From positions 1 to 64,000 of the forward strand of contig CAXATH010000011.1 of assembly GCA_963972195.1 (NCBI GenBank): a stretch of 64,000 bases of DNA, written 5' to 3'. The notes beneath the pieces were generated by a model. It did not search any database and was not told the DNA's origin. It was given only the letters and a program-made list of their open reading frames with translations. Numbering within the stretch: position 1 is the first letter of the stretch; the number at the start of each line of letters is the position of its first letter. Shown here one piece after another: positions 8,242 through 17,421 of this stretch. Position numbers and translations under genes: made by a program. This DNA comes from Litorimonas sp963972195. GTDB lineage: Bacteria; Pseudomonadota; Alphaproteobacteria; Caulobacterales; Maricaulaceae.

Positions 8242-9840
8242 TTACTCAACCGCCGTTTTCTGAATCTTCAGATGCGTTTCATTCACGCCCATCAAGGCCG
8301 CTGAACCGTAATATTTGGTGAATTCCGGGACGAAAATACCAGCTTCAACTGCCGGGTCAGTTTTGACCAACTCTTTTGCTTCTTCAATCGTCTGCACATT
8401 GAAGATATAGAGGCCGCGCTTTTCTTTGTCTTCGACAAAGGGGCCAGCCAGGACCAGTTTTTTCTCTTCCGCCAAAGCCTTCATATTGGCGAAGTGTCCG
8501 CGAAAAATGCGGTTTCGTTCATCTGGGTCCGTGATCTCCGCAGGTCCCGTTTTCAGGACAGTCATGACATATGACTTCATCCCGTAATCATCCGCGCCGT
8601 ATTTCTCTGCCAAAACCGCATCATAGTTCCCCGCCCCGGTGAAATGCGCGGTGAGGCTGCGGAACATATCGATATTGTCGTTGATGGAGGTCTGCCCGCT
8701 TTTGCCGTTCTGTGTGAACGTCCTGTGAGCGGCGTTTTTCGCGATGACCATATTCGCTTTTGGATTTACATAAATATATTGTCCGTAAATTCCGACGGCA
8801 AAGAAATCACCCTCGTGGGGTCCTTCCTGAGGCATAGGCACCCACCATTGATAGCCATAGCCCGTCCCGCGGTCCTCATGGAGGGTAGGCGAATGATTTG
8901 TGGTGGAATCTGCGACCCAGTCAGCCGGGATAAGTTGCTCCCCATTCCATTCGCCGTTTTGCAGGAAAAGCTGTCCGAATTTGGCGTAATCGCGCGTCGT
9001 CAGATTAAGCCCTCCAAGCGCAAAAGCCGCATCATAGCCATCCGTCAAATAATAGGGAGCTTGTTCAAACCCCAGATTTGCGCCGTATGTTTCTTCAAAA
9101 AGCTGGTGCAGTGATTTTCCGGTAGCCTTACGAAGCGCCATCGCCGCGACATGCGTGTCGATAGAAACGTATTGCCAATTGCTGCCTTGTTCAAATTCGC
9201 GCTCCGTCAATCCGGTGGCAAATTTGTCCATAGATTTGCCGAGACCCAGCACCCGACCCATTTTATTAATGTCGGAGTCCGGATCCATATAATCTTCGTC
9301 GAAGCGGACGCCGCTGCTCATATTGAGAATATTGCGCAGGCTAACCCCTTCATAAGCGGAACCCGTCAGTTCAGGTACATATTTGTCGGCCGGGTCGTCT
9401 AGGCTTTCAATCTCGCCGCTGGCCAGAGCTTGCCCGTAAAGCCCGGACATGAAGGATTTGGCGACAGACCAGCTAATGCGGCGATCATCTGCGTCTGTGC
9501 CTTTATAATAGCTTTCATGTAAGAGCTTGCCGTCTTTAATGACGACGAGCGCCGTGGTTTCCAGCTCTTCCAGCAACTCTGGCAGATTTCTTTCCTCGCC
9601 CGCAATCGTCACCGTGTCCGGGAGCGTTTTTACGTCTTCAGGCCAGAGATAGGGCGTCTCCCCAATTTTCAGATTATGATGCAGGAATGCCGCATCCATG
9701 TGAGAGAAGTTTTGTACAATCTTGTCTTCGTCAAACAGTGAGTTGACCGTCGCCAGCCTTTTAACTTTGGTGAAATTTAGCGCCAACAAAAGCGCAAGTA
9801 TCGCGACAATCCCGATAACGATCCGAATAAACCATCTCAT
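8242..9840 (-). CDS. Serine beta-lactamase-like hydrolase fused to a C-terminal YciI domain
   Basis: A 532-residue membrane-anchored protein. An N-terminal helix (residues 4-22) has no obvious cleavage site, so the enzyme domain is probably periplasmic. Residues ~70-400 match class C beta-lactamase/6-aminohexanoate-hydrolase-like proteins: the nucleophile motif SVAK (S125, K128) and a Tyr near 224 (WQYVSIDTH) in the position of the YxN element. Residues ~422-518 form a second domain of YciI type (dimeric alpha/beta barrel), with the conserved His (RGHF, H449) and Asp (KTDPAVEAG, D495). YciI proteins normally stand alone in the cytoplasm, so this fusion is unusual. Substrate unknown; it could be an esterase, amidase or peptidase rather than an antibiotic-resistance enzyme. 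Confidence 0.85.
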   Translation of the reverse strand: MRWFIRIVIGIVAILALLLALNFTKVKRLATVNSLFDEDKIVQNFSHMDAAFLHHNLKIGETPYLWPEDVKTLPDTVTIAGEERNLPELLEELETTALVVIKDGKLLHESYYKGTDADDRRISWSVAKSFMSGLYGQALASGEIESLDDPADKYVPELTGSAYEGVSLRNILNMSSGVRFDEDYMDPDSDINKMGRVLGLGKSMDKFATGLTEREFEQGSNWQYVSIDTHVAAMALRKATGKSLHQLFEETYGANLGFEQAPYYLTDGYDAAFALGGLNLTTRDYAKFGQLFLQNGEWNGEQLIPADWVADSTTNHSPTLHEDRGTGYGYQWWVPMPQEGPHEGDFFAVGIYGQYIYVNPKANMVIAKNAAHRTFTQNGKSGQTSINDNIDMFRSLTAHFTGAGNYDAVLAEKYGADDYGMKSYVMTVLKTGPAEITDPDERNRIFRGHFANMKALAEEKKLVLAGPFVEDKEKRGLYIFNVQTIEEAKELVKTDPAVEAGIFVPEFTKYYGSAALMGVNETHLKIQKTAVE

Positions 9841-9869
9841 GATATTTCCCCTTCAGACCCTTTCCGGGC

Positions 9870-10772
9870 TTAGCCATCAATTTGTAACGCGACCTGCGCC
9901 GCCGTCAATCCGTCTTGCGCCGAGGCGCTAACAGGGGTTCCGTTCAGAACAGACGATATAAAACTGTGGCTCGCTGCGCCGAGACTGTCGGCGGCAGACG
10001 GATGGCTGCCGAATTCCGCGTTTAATTCAAATGGCGTATTGTGCTGGAGCGTCTTTGCCGCGAAATCGATCAGGACAGTTCCGCTCGGATATTTAAGCGT
10101 CATTTGACGGCTCACCCCCGGCTCTACCCGGCTGGCAGACAAAATGGCTGTGCCGCTCGAAAAGCTAAGTTCGGCGCGGGCCGTATCCGGCGTTTTAGAT
10201 TTCACGGCTTCCGAGCTTCCAGACACGGATTTCGGCGCTTCGCCCATTATCATGCAACACAGATCAATATCGTGTGTCATGAGGTCGAGCGTGACAGATG
10301 TGTCCGTGCCGCGCGGCGAGTACCCTGTATTGCGCACAGCAATAATATGCGTAGGGGTCTCGTTTATCTTATCCAAACCGATTGCCCGCGCGACGAACCT
10401 TTCCTGATGACCAATTTGCACTGTCAGGCCTTTGTGTTTTGAAAGTGTAACGATCCGGTCTGCCTCTTGGAGTGTCGTGGCGATTGGTTTTTCTATTAAT
10501 ACGTGGCAATCGGCTTCGAGAGCCGCCATCGCCATCTCTCCATGATAGCTCGCCGGACATGCAATGACCACCGCCTGAGCCTCCGCAAATAATTCTGAGG
10601 AGGTTTCGTAACGTTCAACGCCGTGCTTTTCCGCCAATGCAGAGGCTCTTTCGGCGTCAGGGTCGAAAACGCCAAGAAAATCCACGCGGTCATCCGACGC
10701 TAATTTATTCGCGTGATAACCACCGAACACCCCTGCTCCGATGAGCCCGACTTTGAGAATTTCAGCTTTCAT
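9870..10772 (-). CDS. Gfo/Idh/MocA family NAD(P)-dependent oxidoreductase
   Basis: A 300-residue Rossmann-fold dehydrogenase. The dinucleotide-binding motif GLIGAGVFGGYHA is at residues ~9-21; the family EKP motif (LIEKPIATT, ~92) carries the catalytic Lys; the second conserved element is THDIDL near residue 168. Family members oxidise or epimerise sugars, inositols or nucleotide sugars. A nucleotide-sugar dehydrogenase related to GnnA-type enzymes of lipid A biosynthesis is possible, but nothing nearby confirms it. It is 29 bases upstream of the beta-lactamase/YciI gene in the same orientation and probably co-transcribed with it. Confidence 0.8.
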   Translation of the reverse strand: MKAEILKVGLIGAGVFGGYHANKLASDDRVDFLGVFDPDAERASALAEKHGVERYETSSELFAEAQAVVIACPASYHGEMAMAALEADCHVLIEKPIATTLQEADRIVTLSKHKGLTVQIGHQERFVARAIGLDKINETPTHIIAVRNTGYSPRGTDTSVTLDLMTHDIDLCCMIMGEAPKSVSGSSEAVKSKTPDTARAELSFSSGTAILSASRVEPGVSRQMTLKYPSGTVLIDFAAKTLQHNTPFELNAEFGSHPSAADSLGAASHSFISSVLNGTPVSASAQDGLTAAQVALQIDG

Positions 10773-11021
10773 AGGAGGTCTTTGAAGGGTTTTCTTGCTA
10801 TTGTCAGTAGAGAATCACTTTGACAGAATTCCCGGGAAAACAGCCAATCCAGCCGATTTGGACTCAAAATTTGAATGGATTTCGAGATAATCCCCAAAAA
10901 AACGCCCGAAAACCCCCATAATACCGTGTTTTTAGTGACACTGCGCCCAAAATAGTTACGTTGAGGCCCATGGAGTCCGTCAATTCGTGCGGGCCCAACA
11001 ATTCATATAGGGAGATCCAAA

Positions 11022-11294
11022 ATGAACAAAAAAGAACTCGTAAGCGCAATTGCCAGCCACACTGATTCTACTCAGGCGGCCGCCGGCGAATTCCTCAACG
11101 CCTTCTGCGAAGTCGTTGTCAGCGAAATGAAAAAGGGTGACGGATCAACTGTTGCTATTCCTGGCTTTGGCCAGTTTGTTGCCAAACACCGCGCCAGCCG
11201 CGAAATGCGCAACCCAGCCACAGGCAAAATGATGATGAGCAAGGCGAAAACATCCGCTCAGTTCAAAGCGTCTGCTGCGCTCAAAGACCTTTAA
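11022..11294 (+). CDS. HU-family DNA-binding protein
   Basis: A 90-residue nucleoid protein of the HU/IHF family, which bends and compacts DNA as a dimer. The N-terminal helices (MNKKELVSAIASHT) resemble HU; the DNA-binding arm carries PGFGQFVAKHRASREMRNPATG and the C-terminal FKASAALKDL is typical. The usual GRNPxTG sequence is MRNPATG here, a small departure. The ribosome-binding site AGGGAG lies 8 bases before the ATG. The ~250-base upstream gap contains a GGCCC/GGGCC pair (10965-10995) in the leader. A strong intrinsic terminator ends the gene, so it is monocistronic. Confidence 0.93.
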   Translation: MNKKELVSAIASHTDSTQAAAGEFLNAFCEVVVSEMKKGDGSTVAIPGFGQFVAKHRASREMRNPATGKMMMSKAKTSAQFKASAALKDL

Positions 11295-11317
11295 GACTTA
11301 AAACAAGTTTTAGTTTG

Positions 11318-11351
11318 AAACCGGTTTGGATATTTCCAAGCCGGTTTTTTT
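11318..11351 (+). terminator. Intrinsic terminator of the HU gene
   Basis: A 12-bp stem (AAACCGGTTTGG with CCAAGCCGGTTT, one G-U pair) with a six-base loop, followed by a run of seven T residues. It lies 24 bases after the HU stop codon. Confidence 0.88.
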
Positions 11352-11388
11352 ATGATTATTCTCTTTGTGTTAAATCAGGGGGCTGAAA

Positions 11389-12168
11389 ATGAGCCAAAGG
11401 AATACGCACAATATAGTAGGATTGGACGACCTGATCGAAGATTTGTTCGGTATGAATGTTCGAAGCTTCAAAACAATATGGGTTTTGTTTTCTTCCCCGC
11501 GACAATATTTCATCGCGGCTAAAACTCCGGCTTGGATGGACAAATACACCCCTTCAACTCGGTTATGGCTAGGCCTCATGGCCATTTTAATCGCGTTGCA
11601 GTTCTTCTGGGCTAGCCCAGATGCGGCCATTATGGATAATCTCTCGACAACTTTGAGTGCCGTCTTTGCAAATGCCGCCATAAATGTCGGATCTACAGCA
11701 GACTTTGCCGCATTCGATATGGCAGGTGAGTTACAAAAAGCGATGAAGCTTAACTATCTCATTTATCCCTTCGTATTTATTTTTGCTTTTTCAGTCTTCG
11801 CGTGGCTTTACAGAGCTTGGGGAGAAGCTCTCTCATTCACGGTCAGGTTGAGATACGTCTTTGCTGTCATAGTTCCGGCGTCGGTCATTGGTCTGTTCAC
11901 AACGCTGATGACTCCGTTTATTTCTGCCACTCAGCTAAACCTGTTTTCAGTCATCCAAACCGTCGTGATTTTAGGTCTGTATTTTTTGACCGGCTTCCGA
12001 GGCGCATATGGAGATATGGATAATGGCGAAGCATTTGGAAGGTCAATTGTCTTAGCGGTAGGTATCTTCATCACTTTGACAATTGCGCAACTCATATCTT
12101 ACGGCTTGTCTTTCGGAATCAGCTTATTTCCTGCGGCAGGCGATTTTATCCAAAGCGGCCTGCCTTAG
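11389..12168 (+). CDS. Multi-pass membrane protein of unknown function
   Basis: A 259-residue integral membrane protein. A cytoplasmic N-terminus of about 60 residues (LIEDLFGMNVRSFKTI, then STRLW) precedes roughly five membrane helices (about 64-80, 131-152, 163-185, 192-210, 221-245). The plan resembles Yip1- or DUF3667-type proteins but I cannot place it firmly. A strong GGGGG ribosome-binding site precedes the ATG. It ends six bases from the convergent DAHP synthase gene. Confidence 0.65.
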   Translation: MSQRNTHNIVGLDDLIEDLFGMNVRSFKTIWVLFSSPRQYFIAAKTPAWMDKYTPSTRLWLGLMAILIALQFFWASPDAAIMDNLSTTLSAVFANAAINVGSTADFAAFDMAGELQKAMKLNYLIYPFVFIFAFSVFAWLYRAWGEALSFTVRLRYVFAVIVPASVIGLFTTLMTPFISATQLNLFSVIQTVVILGLYFLTGFRGAYGDMDNGEAFGRSIVLAVGIFITLTIAQLISYGLSFGISLFPAAGDFIQSGLP

Positions 12169-12174
12169 ACAAAC

Positions 12175-13566
12175 CTAGCTCGCCATGCGAGCGAGGTCTT
12201 CTTTGCGGTAGCTACGAAGTTCCTCAGAGATTTGAAAAGCCAGTTCCAAAGCCTGATTAGCGTTCAAGCGCGGGTCGCAATGAGTGTGATAGCGGGAAGA
12301 CAGATCCTCTTCCCGTATCATCTTGGCAGAGCCCCCGAGGCATTCCGTGACATCCTGTCCGGTCATCTCGAAATGAACGCCGCCGGGCCAGCACCCTTCT
12401 GAGTGCAGGACCTGCATAAAGCTTTTCACTTCAGACAGAATATTGTCGAATGGACGTGTCTTATACCCTGAGTCCGTCTTGATCGTATTGCCGTGCATTG
12501 GGTCGCAGGACCAGACGACGTGACGTCCGGCGCGTTTCACCGCGCGTGCCAATGTTGGCAACCCTTTAGCCACTTTGTCATGACCATAGCGGGCAATTAG
12601 TGTCATCCGGCCCGGCTCATTTGACGGGTTGAGTACATCAAGCAACTTCATCAGCTCATCTGGCTCAAGCCCCTCGCCGACTTTCATGGCGATCGGGTTC
12701 TCTATGCCTCGGAAGAATTCAACATGAGCGTGATCCAGTTGTCGGGTTCGGTTGCCGATCCACAGCATGTGAGCAGACGTGTCGTACCACCGTCCGGACG
12801 TTGAATCGATCCGGGTCATTGCTTCTTCATAGCCCAGAAGTAGCCCCTCATGAGACGTGTAATAGTCTGTCTGAGCCATTTGAGGTGTGCTTTGCGCCGT
12901 CACACCGCAAGCCGACATGAAATCAAGAGCATCGGAAATTTTATCCGCCATCCTCTTATACTTCTCGTTCGTTTCTGTGCCTTCAACGAAGCCCAAATTC
13001 CATTTATGAATATTCTCGAGATTGGCATACCCGCCCATAGAGAAGGCGCGGAGCAGGTTGAGCGTCGACGCGCTCTGACCATAGGCTTTCAATAGCCTTT
13101 CCGGATCAGGCAGGCGGCTCTCCGGCGAAAATTCCATGCCGTTGATATTATCTCCGCGGTAGCTCGGCAGCGTTATTCCGTCCCGCACCTCAACTGGAGA
13201 GCTGCGCGGTTTACCAAACTGTCCAGCAATTCGGCCGACTTTAACCACGGGCTGCCCGGCCCCATATGTCAGCACAACAGCCATTTGCATCATGATGCGG
13301 AACATGTCCCGCAGATTGTCCGGGTGAAACTCCTTGAAGCTTTCGGCGCAATCACCGCCCTGCATCAAGAATGCCTTCCCCATAGCGACTTCGCCAAGAC
13401 GGGCTTTCAGACGGCGGGCCTCCCCAGCAAAAACGAGGGGCGGATAGCCTTTCAACGTACTTTCTACTGACGTTAACGCCTCACTATCCGGGTAATCATC
13501 CGGAATATGTAAAGCGGGAAGTCCGCGCCAGCTTGAAGGGGTCCATCGTTTCTGCGTCATGGTCAT
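12175..13566 (-). CDS. Class II 3-deoxy-7-phosphoheptulonate (DAHP) synthase
   Basis: First step of the shikimate pathway, joining phosphoenolpyruvate and erythrose 4-phosphate to DAHP for aromatic amino acid synthesis. The 463 residues match the plant/Mycobacterium-type (class II) enzyme: the metal-binding Cys motif MQGGDCAESF near residue 68, the phosphate-binding VGRIAGQFGKPRS, RPF after a conserved HGN (DPMHGNT) and HFEMTGQDVTECLGG near the end. The 463-residue length lacks the long plant plastid extension. The gene stands alone, convergent with the membrane protein and 215 bases away from pgsA. Confidence 0.95.
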   Translation of the reverse strand: MTMTQKRWTPSSWRGLPALHIPDDYPDSEALTSVESTLKGYPPLVFAGEARRLKARLGEVAMGKAFLMQGGDCAESFKEFHPDNLRDMFRIMMQMAVVLTYGAGQPVVKVGRIAGQFGKPRSSPVEVRDGITLPSYRGDNINGMEFSPESRLPDPERLLKAYGQSASTLNLLRAFSMGGYANLENIHKWNLGFVEGTETNEKYKRMADKISDALDFMSACGVTAQSTPQMAQTDYYTSHEGLLLGYEEAMTRIDSTSGRWYDTSAHMLWIGNRTRQLDHAHVEFFRGIENPIAMKVGEGLEPDELMKLLDVLNPSNEPGRMTLIARYGHDKVAKGLPTLARAVKRAGRHVVWSCDPMHGNTIKTDSGYKTRPFDNILSEVKSFMQVLHSEGCWPGGVHFEMTGQDVTECLGGSAKMIREEDLSSRYHTHCDPRLNANQALELAFQISEELRSYRKEDLARMAS

Positions 13567-13781
13567 TACTTTATCATTTGGCGGTCATCGCAATTCATGT
13601 CCGCGCGGCTTATCAGGCTTAATTTAATTTGACTAGAGTGTCTTTATCATCATTGCGTCAGGCATTAAGGTAAAATATCACGCCCCACTGTATATTTTTC
13701 GGCATTGACGGTTATTTATACCGCGCAATTTAGCCTTCTTGAAATAAAATTGCCCATTCAGACAAAAACGGACTTGATACT

Positions 13782-14447
13782 CTATTCTTTCAGAGCAGCC
13801 CTCACATAAAGAGAGCCTGTGTAGACAGACAATATCGCTGCTAACCACAAGCAGGTTAGTCCGGCCACCTTACTCGTTGAGACGATGTCCGGAATGACAG
13901 TATCAATCGGCAAATAACTCTTTGCTAAAATCCAGACTATGAGGATGGCTATCGCCAACATCTCAAATGCTGTTTTCCATTTCGCTAACTTTGTCGGAGG
14001 CATAGCCCGGCCTGTCAGAGCGGCATGTTCCCTCGCCCCCGACACCAGAATGTCCCGAAAGACTATAGCAAGCGACGGAATAAGAAATATCGGGTCGCCC
14101 AACGCCGCAATGGAAAAGGCAATGACGCAACCCGCGACCAAAAGCTTGTCGGCAATTGGGTCTATCATTCGCCCGAAGCCGCTAACGACATTCCATTTGC
14201 GCGCGAGATACCCGTCGAGAAAATCCGTAAAGGCAGCAAGAATGAATAGTCCTAACAATACCCAGGCTTTTGCTAAAAATAGGTCCCACTTAAACGCAAG
14301 TGATAGGATTCCAGCGATAAAGAGAGGCACGCTTAAAATCCGGGCGATCGTCAGAACATTCGGCACCCAGTAGAGGGGGTGACGATCACTTGGTTGTGTG
14401 GCCACGGAGTTGCCGAGGGAGGGATCATTTGGAGGTATATCAGACAT
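13782..14447 (-). CDS. pgsA: CDP-diacylglycerol--glycerol-3-phosphate 3-phosphatidyltransferase
   Basis: Makes phosphatidylglycerol phosphate, the committed step to phosphatidylglycerol and cardiolipin, at the inner membrane. 221 residues with about five helices. The full CDP-alcohol phosphatidyltransferase signature is present: D75, D78, G79, A82, R83, G92, D96 and D100 (spacing DxxDGxxAR-x8-GxxxDxxxD). Its ATG overlaps the stop of the upstream paralogue by one base (TAATG), so the two are translationally coupled. A uvrC-pgsA order is common in alphaproteobacteria; moaD/moaE, often next, are not here. Confidence 0.93.
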   Translation of the reverse strand: MSDIPPNDPSLGNSVATQPSDRHPLYWVPNVLTIARILSVPLFIAGILSLAFKWDLFLAKAWVLLGLFILAAFTDFLDGYLARKWNVVSGFGRMIDPIADKLLVAGCVIAFSIAALGDPIFLIPSLAIVFRDILVSGAREHAALTGRAMPPTKLAKWKTAFEMLAIAILIVWILAKSYLPIDTVIPDIVSTSKVAGLTCLWLAAILSVYTGSLYVRAALKE

Positions 14448-15127
14448 TAAGCATCATTCGCTGTAAATTTGGTTCGGAAAATACGCATGGCCGAAGCGAC
14501 GCTAAGCGCAGCGGCGAGCCAAAGAAAAAGCTCTCCAAAAAACCACACCCAAGGGGACCCTAGATTTAGCAATCTCGCAGGGTCATCCTCAGCTCGAAAG
14601 ACATCTGTCAGTTGAGACAACCAAGGAAACGCCACGAGGGTGCAAACCGCCAGAATGGACAGTCCTACCTTTGCATTTGAAAGTTTATTGTCGGGCCAGC
14701 CAAATTGACGAAGTTCTCGCCCCTTCAATAAGGCGACTGTCAATTCTCGAAGGAACAATATCAGCACCGGGACGGCAAATGTCCACGTCATGATCCCTTC
14801 CCGAACTATCACAATAGATAAGGCCAGCAACACGCCAAGCGTGAGCACGGTATCCGCAATATCGTCAATCCATCCATATTTACGGTAGCCAGCCCTAGAC
14901 GCGCCTCCAAAGTAGTCATCCAGGACATCAGTTAGGGCCGCAATCAGAAATAAAATTGAGGCAAACACAGCCATTTTAATGTCTGGCCACGTCGCGATAA
15001 TAATTGCCATAATAACGGGCGTAATGAGCAGGCGAATAAAGGTTAGGCCATCAGCAAAAGCGCCGCCCGCCTGCTTCGGGGACATTTTTGACGATTTCTC
15101 TGATGTCAAATTCTCCGGGTTTGGCAT
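14447..15127 (-). CDS. CDP-alcohol phosphatidyltransferase paralogue with degenerate signature
   Basis: A 226-residue membrane protein of the CDP-alcohol phosphatidyltransferase fold, inserted between uvrC and pgsA. The four metal/nucleotide-binding aspartates are kept in exact register (D67, D70, D88, D92), but the intervening residues are not: G after D70 is D71, the AR pair is G-G (74-75) and the following G is Y84 with a Gly one place later. It may use another substrate, be a non-catalytic partner of PgsA or be inactive. The N-terminal 20 residues are polar, followed by six probable helices. TAATG overlap with pgsA. Confidence 0.75.
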   Translation of the reverse strand: MPNPENLTSEKSSKMSPKQAGGAFADGLTFIRLLITPVIMAIIIATWPDIKMAVFASILFLIAALTDVLDDYFGGASRAGYRKYGWIDDIADTVLTLGVLLALSIVIVREGIMTWTFAVPVLILFLRELTVALLKGRELRQFGWPDNKLSNAKVGLSILAVCTLVAFPWLSQLTDVFRAEDDPARLLNLGSPWVWFFGELFLWLAAALSVASAMRIFRTKFTANDA

Positions 15128-15156
15128 GGATAAGTCTCCTTACCTTGCTCTAACAG

Positions 15157-17034
15157 CTATCTTTCATGAAAGTAATCATAAATCGTTCGCGCCATGGCAG
15201 AACTTACGCCTTCCACTTTTGCAAGGTCTGCGGCAGAGGCCCCTTTGACGCCTTTTGCGGAGCCGTAATGCGCAAGGAGCGCCTTCTTTCGAGCGGGCCC
15301 CACACCTGGAATTCCGTCCAGCGGATTGGTTTTCATCGCTTTCTTGCGGCGCGCGCGATGTGTTCCGATGGCGAATCTGTGGGCTTCATCCCGTAATCGC
15401 TGAAGGTAGTAGAGAGCCGGCGTTCGAGACGGCAGGCTGAAGACCTCGCGGCCGTTCATGAAGAAGTTTTCTCGCCCGGCATTTCTGTCCGGCCCTTTCG
15501 CAATCCCAACCAAAGTTGTGCGCTCTAAAACCCCTAATTCCCGCAAAGTTTCAGTGACAACTGAGAGCTGACCCTTTCCGCCGTCAATCAACACAAGATC
15601 CGGCCATTGCAAGGTGGGGTCTTTGGCCAACCTGGAAAATCTCCGGCGAAAAACTTCGCGCATCATGGCGTAATCATCGCCCGGTTCTGTATCGGCGTCC
15701 TTGATGTTAAAGGTTCGGTAGTCGCGCTTCTGAAATCCTTCCGGTCCAGCCACAATAAAAGCGCCAATCGCGTTGGTGCCTTGAATATGACTGTTATCAT
15801 AAACCTCGATGCGCTCCGGCGGCGCTTCCATTCCGAAGATTTCCTGTAGTTCTGCCAGTAATTTGGCCTGCGAGGCGGTTTCTGCCAGTTTTCGGCCAAG
15901 GGCCTCTTGCGCATTGGTCACCGCCTGCCCGACGAGCAATTTTTTCTCGCCTCTCTGCGGCCTTATGACTTCGATGTTTCGGCCTGATTGCGCCGTCAGC
16001 GCTCGTTCGACCAAGTCGTGATTAGGAAGGTCTTCGCTTACAAATATTTGCTTGGGGATGGGTTTGTTATTGTAAAATTGGGCAATGAAGGCTTCCATGA
16101 CTTCCGCATTGCTTTGCTCTTTGGCGTGGCGCGGGAAATGACAGCTATTCCCCCAATTCTGTCCGGCGCGGAAAAAGAAGACCTGTATACAGCTCTGCCC
16201 GCCCCCGGAATGCAATCCGATGACGTCTCCATCCGAAAAAGTAGTCGGGTTGATGCCGCTGGAATTCGTCGTAACCTTCGACATAGCCTGAATTCGATCC
16301 CGGAGCTCGGCCGCCTTTTCGTAATCCAGTTTCTTGGCGGCGGCGTTCATTTCTTTTGAGAGGCGTTTTCGCAAGCTGTCGGATTTCCCTTTCAGAAAGT
16401 CTTCGGCATCAGAAATCAAATCGCCATAGTCTTTAAGAGAAATCTCACCCGTACAAGGCGCGGAGCAACGCTTTATCTGATGCTGGAGACAGGGCCGCGT
16501 CCGGCCCTCATAAATGCTGTCGGAACAATTACGGAGACGAAAGGCTCTTTGTAACGTGTCCAGAGTCCGGTTTACGGCCCCTGCACTGGCGAAAGGGCCG
16601 TAATAATCGCCTCTGATATTGCGCGCGCCGCGATGTTTATTCACTTGCGCAGCAGGATGATCCTTCCGCACCAGAATATAGGGAAAACTTTTATCGTCCC
16701 TCAGCAGGATATTATAGCGAGGTTTCAGGCGTTTGATCAGGCTGGCTTCGAGCAAAAGCGACTCGGTCTCGGTTTCGCAAACCACAAATTCCATTTCGCT
16801 TGTCGCGCGGATCATGCGGCGAAGCCGGGTGGGATGACGATCATATTTCGTATAGGCGGTGACCCGTTTTTTGAGGTCCTTAGCTTTACCCACATAAAGC
16901 ACGCTGCCATGCTCATCCATCATGCGATATACGCCGGGTTTGTTCGGAAGTCGGCTCACATAGTCGGCAATGCGGTCCGGCCCGACGAGCGGTTTCGCTT
17001 TCTTTTCAGAGCTATCTGAGTCGGAGGAAGACAT
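15157..17034 (-). CDS. uvrC: UvrABC excinuclease subunit C
   Basis: Dual-incision nuclease of nucleotide excision repair, 625 residues. The N-terminal GIY-YIG domain (LPNKPGVYRMMDEHGSVLYVGKA) makes the 3' cut; a Cys-containing segment (residues ~155-190) follows, then a UVR motif near 216-250 that binds UvrB, the RNase H-like domain for the 5' cut (~385-540) and a helix-hairpin-helix pair at the C-terminus (GIPGVGPARKKALL). It is 9 bases downstream of the DUF2237 gene and 29 bases upstream of the pgsA-like gene in the same orientation. Confidence 0.97.
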   Translation of the reverse strand: MSSSDSDSSEKKAKPLVGPDRIADYVSRLPNKPGVYRMMDEHGSVLYVGKAKDLKKRVTAYTKYDRHPTRLRRMIRATSEMEFVVCETETESLLLEASLIKRLKPRYNILLRDDKSFPYILVRKDHPAAQVNKHRGARNIRGDYYGPFASAGAVNRTLDTLQRAFRLRNCSDSIYEGRTRPCLQHQIKRCSAPCTGEISLKDYGDLISDAEDFLKGKSDSLRKRLSKEMNAAAKKLDYEKAAELRDRIQAMSKVTTNSSGINPTTFSDGDVIGLHSGGGQSCIQVFFFRAGQNWGNSCHFPRHAKEQSNAEVMEAFIAQFYNNKPIPKQIFVSEDLPNHDLVERALTAQSGRNIEVIRPQRGEKKLLVGQAVTNAQEALGRKLAETASQAKLLAELQEIFGMEAPPERIEVYDNSHIQGTNAIGAFIVAGPEGFQKRDYRTFNIKDADTEPGDDYAMMREVFRRRFSRLAKDPTLQWPDLVLIDGGKGQLSVVTETLRELGVLERTTLVGIAKGPDRNAGRENFFMNGREVFSLPSRTPALYYLQRLRDEAHRFAIGTHRARRKKAMKTNPLDGIPGVGPARKKALLAHYGSAKGVKGASAADLAKVEGVSSAMARTIYDYFHER

Positions 17035-17043
17035 GCCTCTTAA

Positions 17044-17421
17044 TTAGGCATTGTCTCCGTCTATCGCAAATTGTTCGAGCACGGAGAGCTGCACGCGCTC
17101 CAAGGCGATTTGGTGGGTGGCGGCCAAGTTGACTTGAGGCGCCTTGCCGGCCTTATGAGCTTCCCGCCAACGCTCCATACAAAGACACCACTGATCTCCG
17201 GCCTTTAGACCGGGAAAGTTGAAATGCGACATCGGCGTGCCTAAATCATTTCCCTGCGCCTTTGAGTATTCCAGAAAATCGTCAGTCATGACGGCGCAGA
17301 CAATATGACGGCCGCGATCGCTTGGTCCTGTCTCACAACATCCGTTGCGGAAATAGCCAGTCATTGGATCGGACGAACACGATTGCAACGGCGTTCCCAA
17401 GACGTTGAGGCTATCCGTCAT
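17044..17421 (-). CDS. DUF2237 family protein
   Basis: A 125-residue soluble protein of the DUF2237 family, unknown function. It shows the family hallmarks NVLGTPLQSCSSDPMTGYFR, GCCETGPSDRGRHIVCAVMT, SKAQGNDLGTP, FPGLKAGDQWCLC and the closing ATHQIALERV. Several conserved cysteines (CSS, GCC, VCAV, WCLC) suggest a structural or redox role. It overlaps folB by four bases (ATGA), so it is translated with it. Confidence 0.85.
   Translation of the reverse strand: MTDSLNVLGTPLQSCSSDPMTGYFRNGCCETGPSDRGRHIVCAVMTDDFLEYSKAQGNDLGTPMSHFNFPGLKAGDQWCLCMERWREAHKAGKAPQVNLAATHQIALERVQLSVLEQFAIDGDNA

Noticed and set aside
8242..9840. Reading the hydrolase as an antibiotic-resistance beta-lactamase
   Set aside because: Anchor helix, YciI fusion and distant sequence suggest a general esterase or peptidase of the same fold; resistance cannot be inferred.
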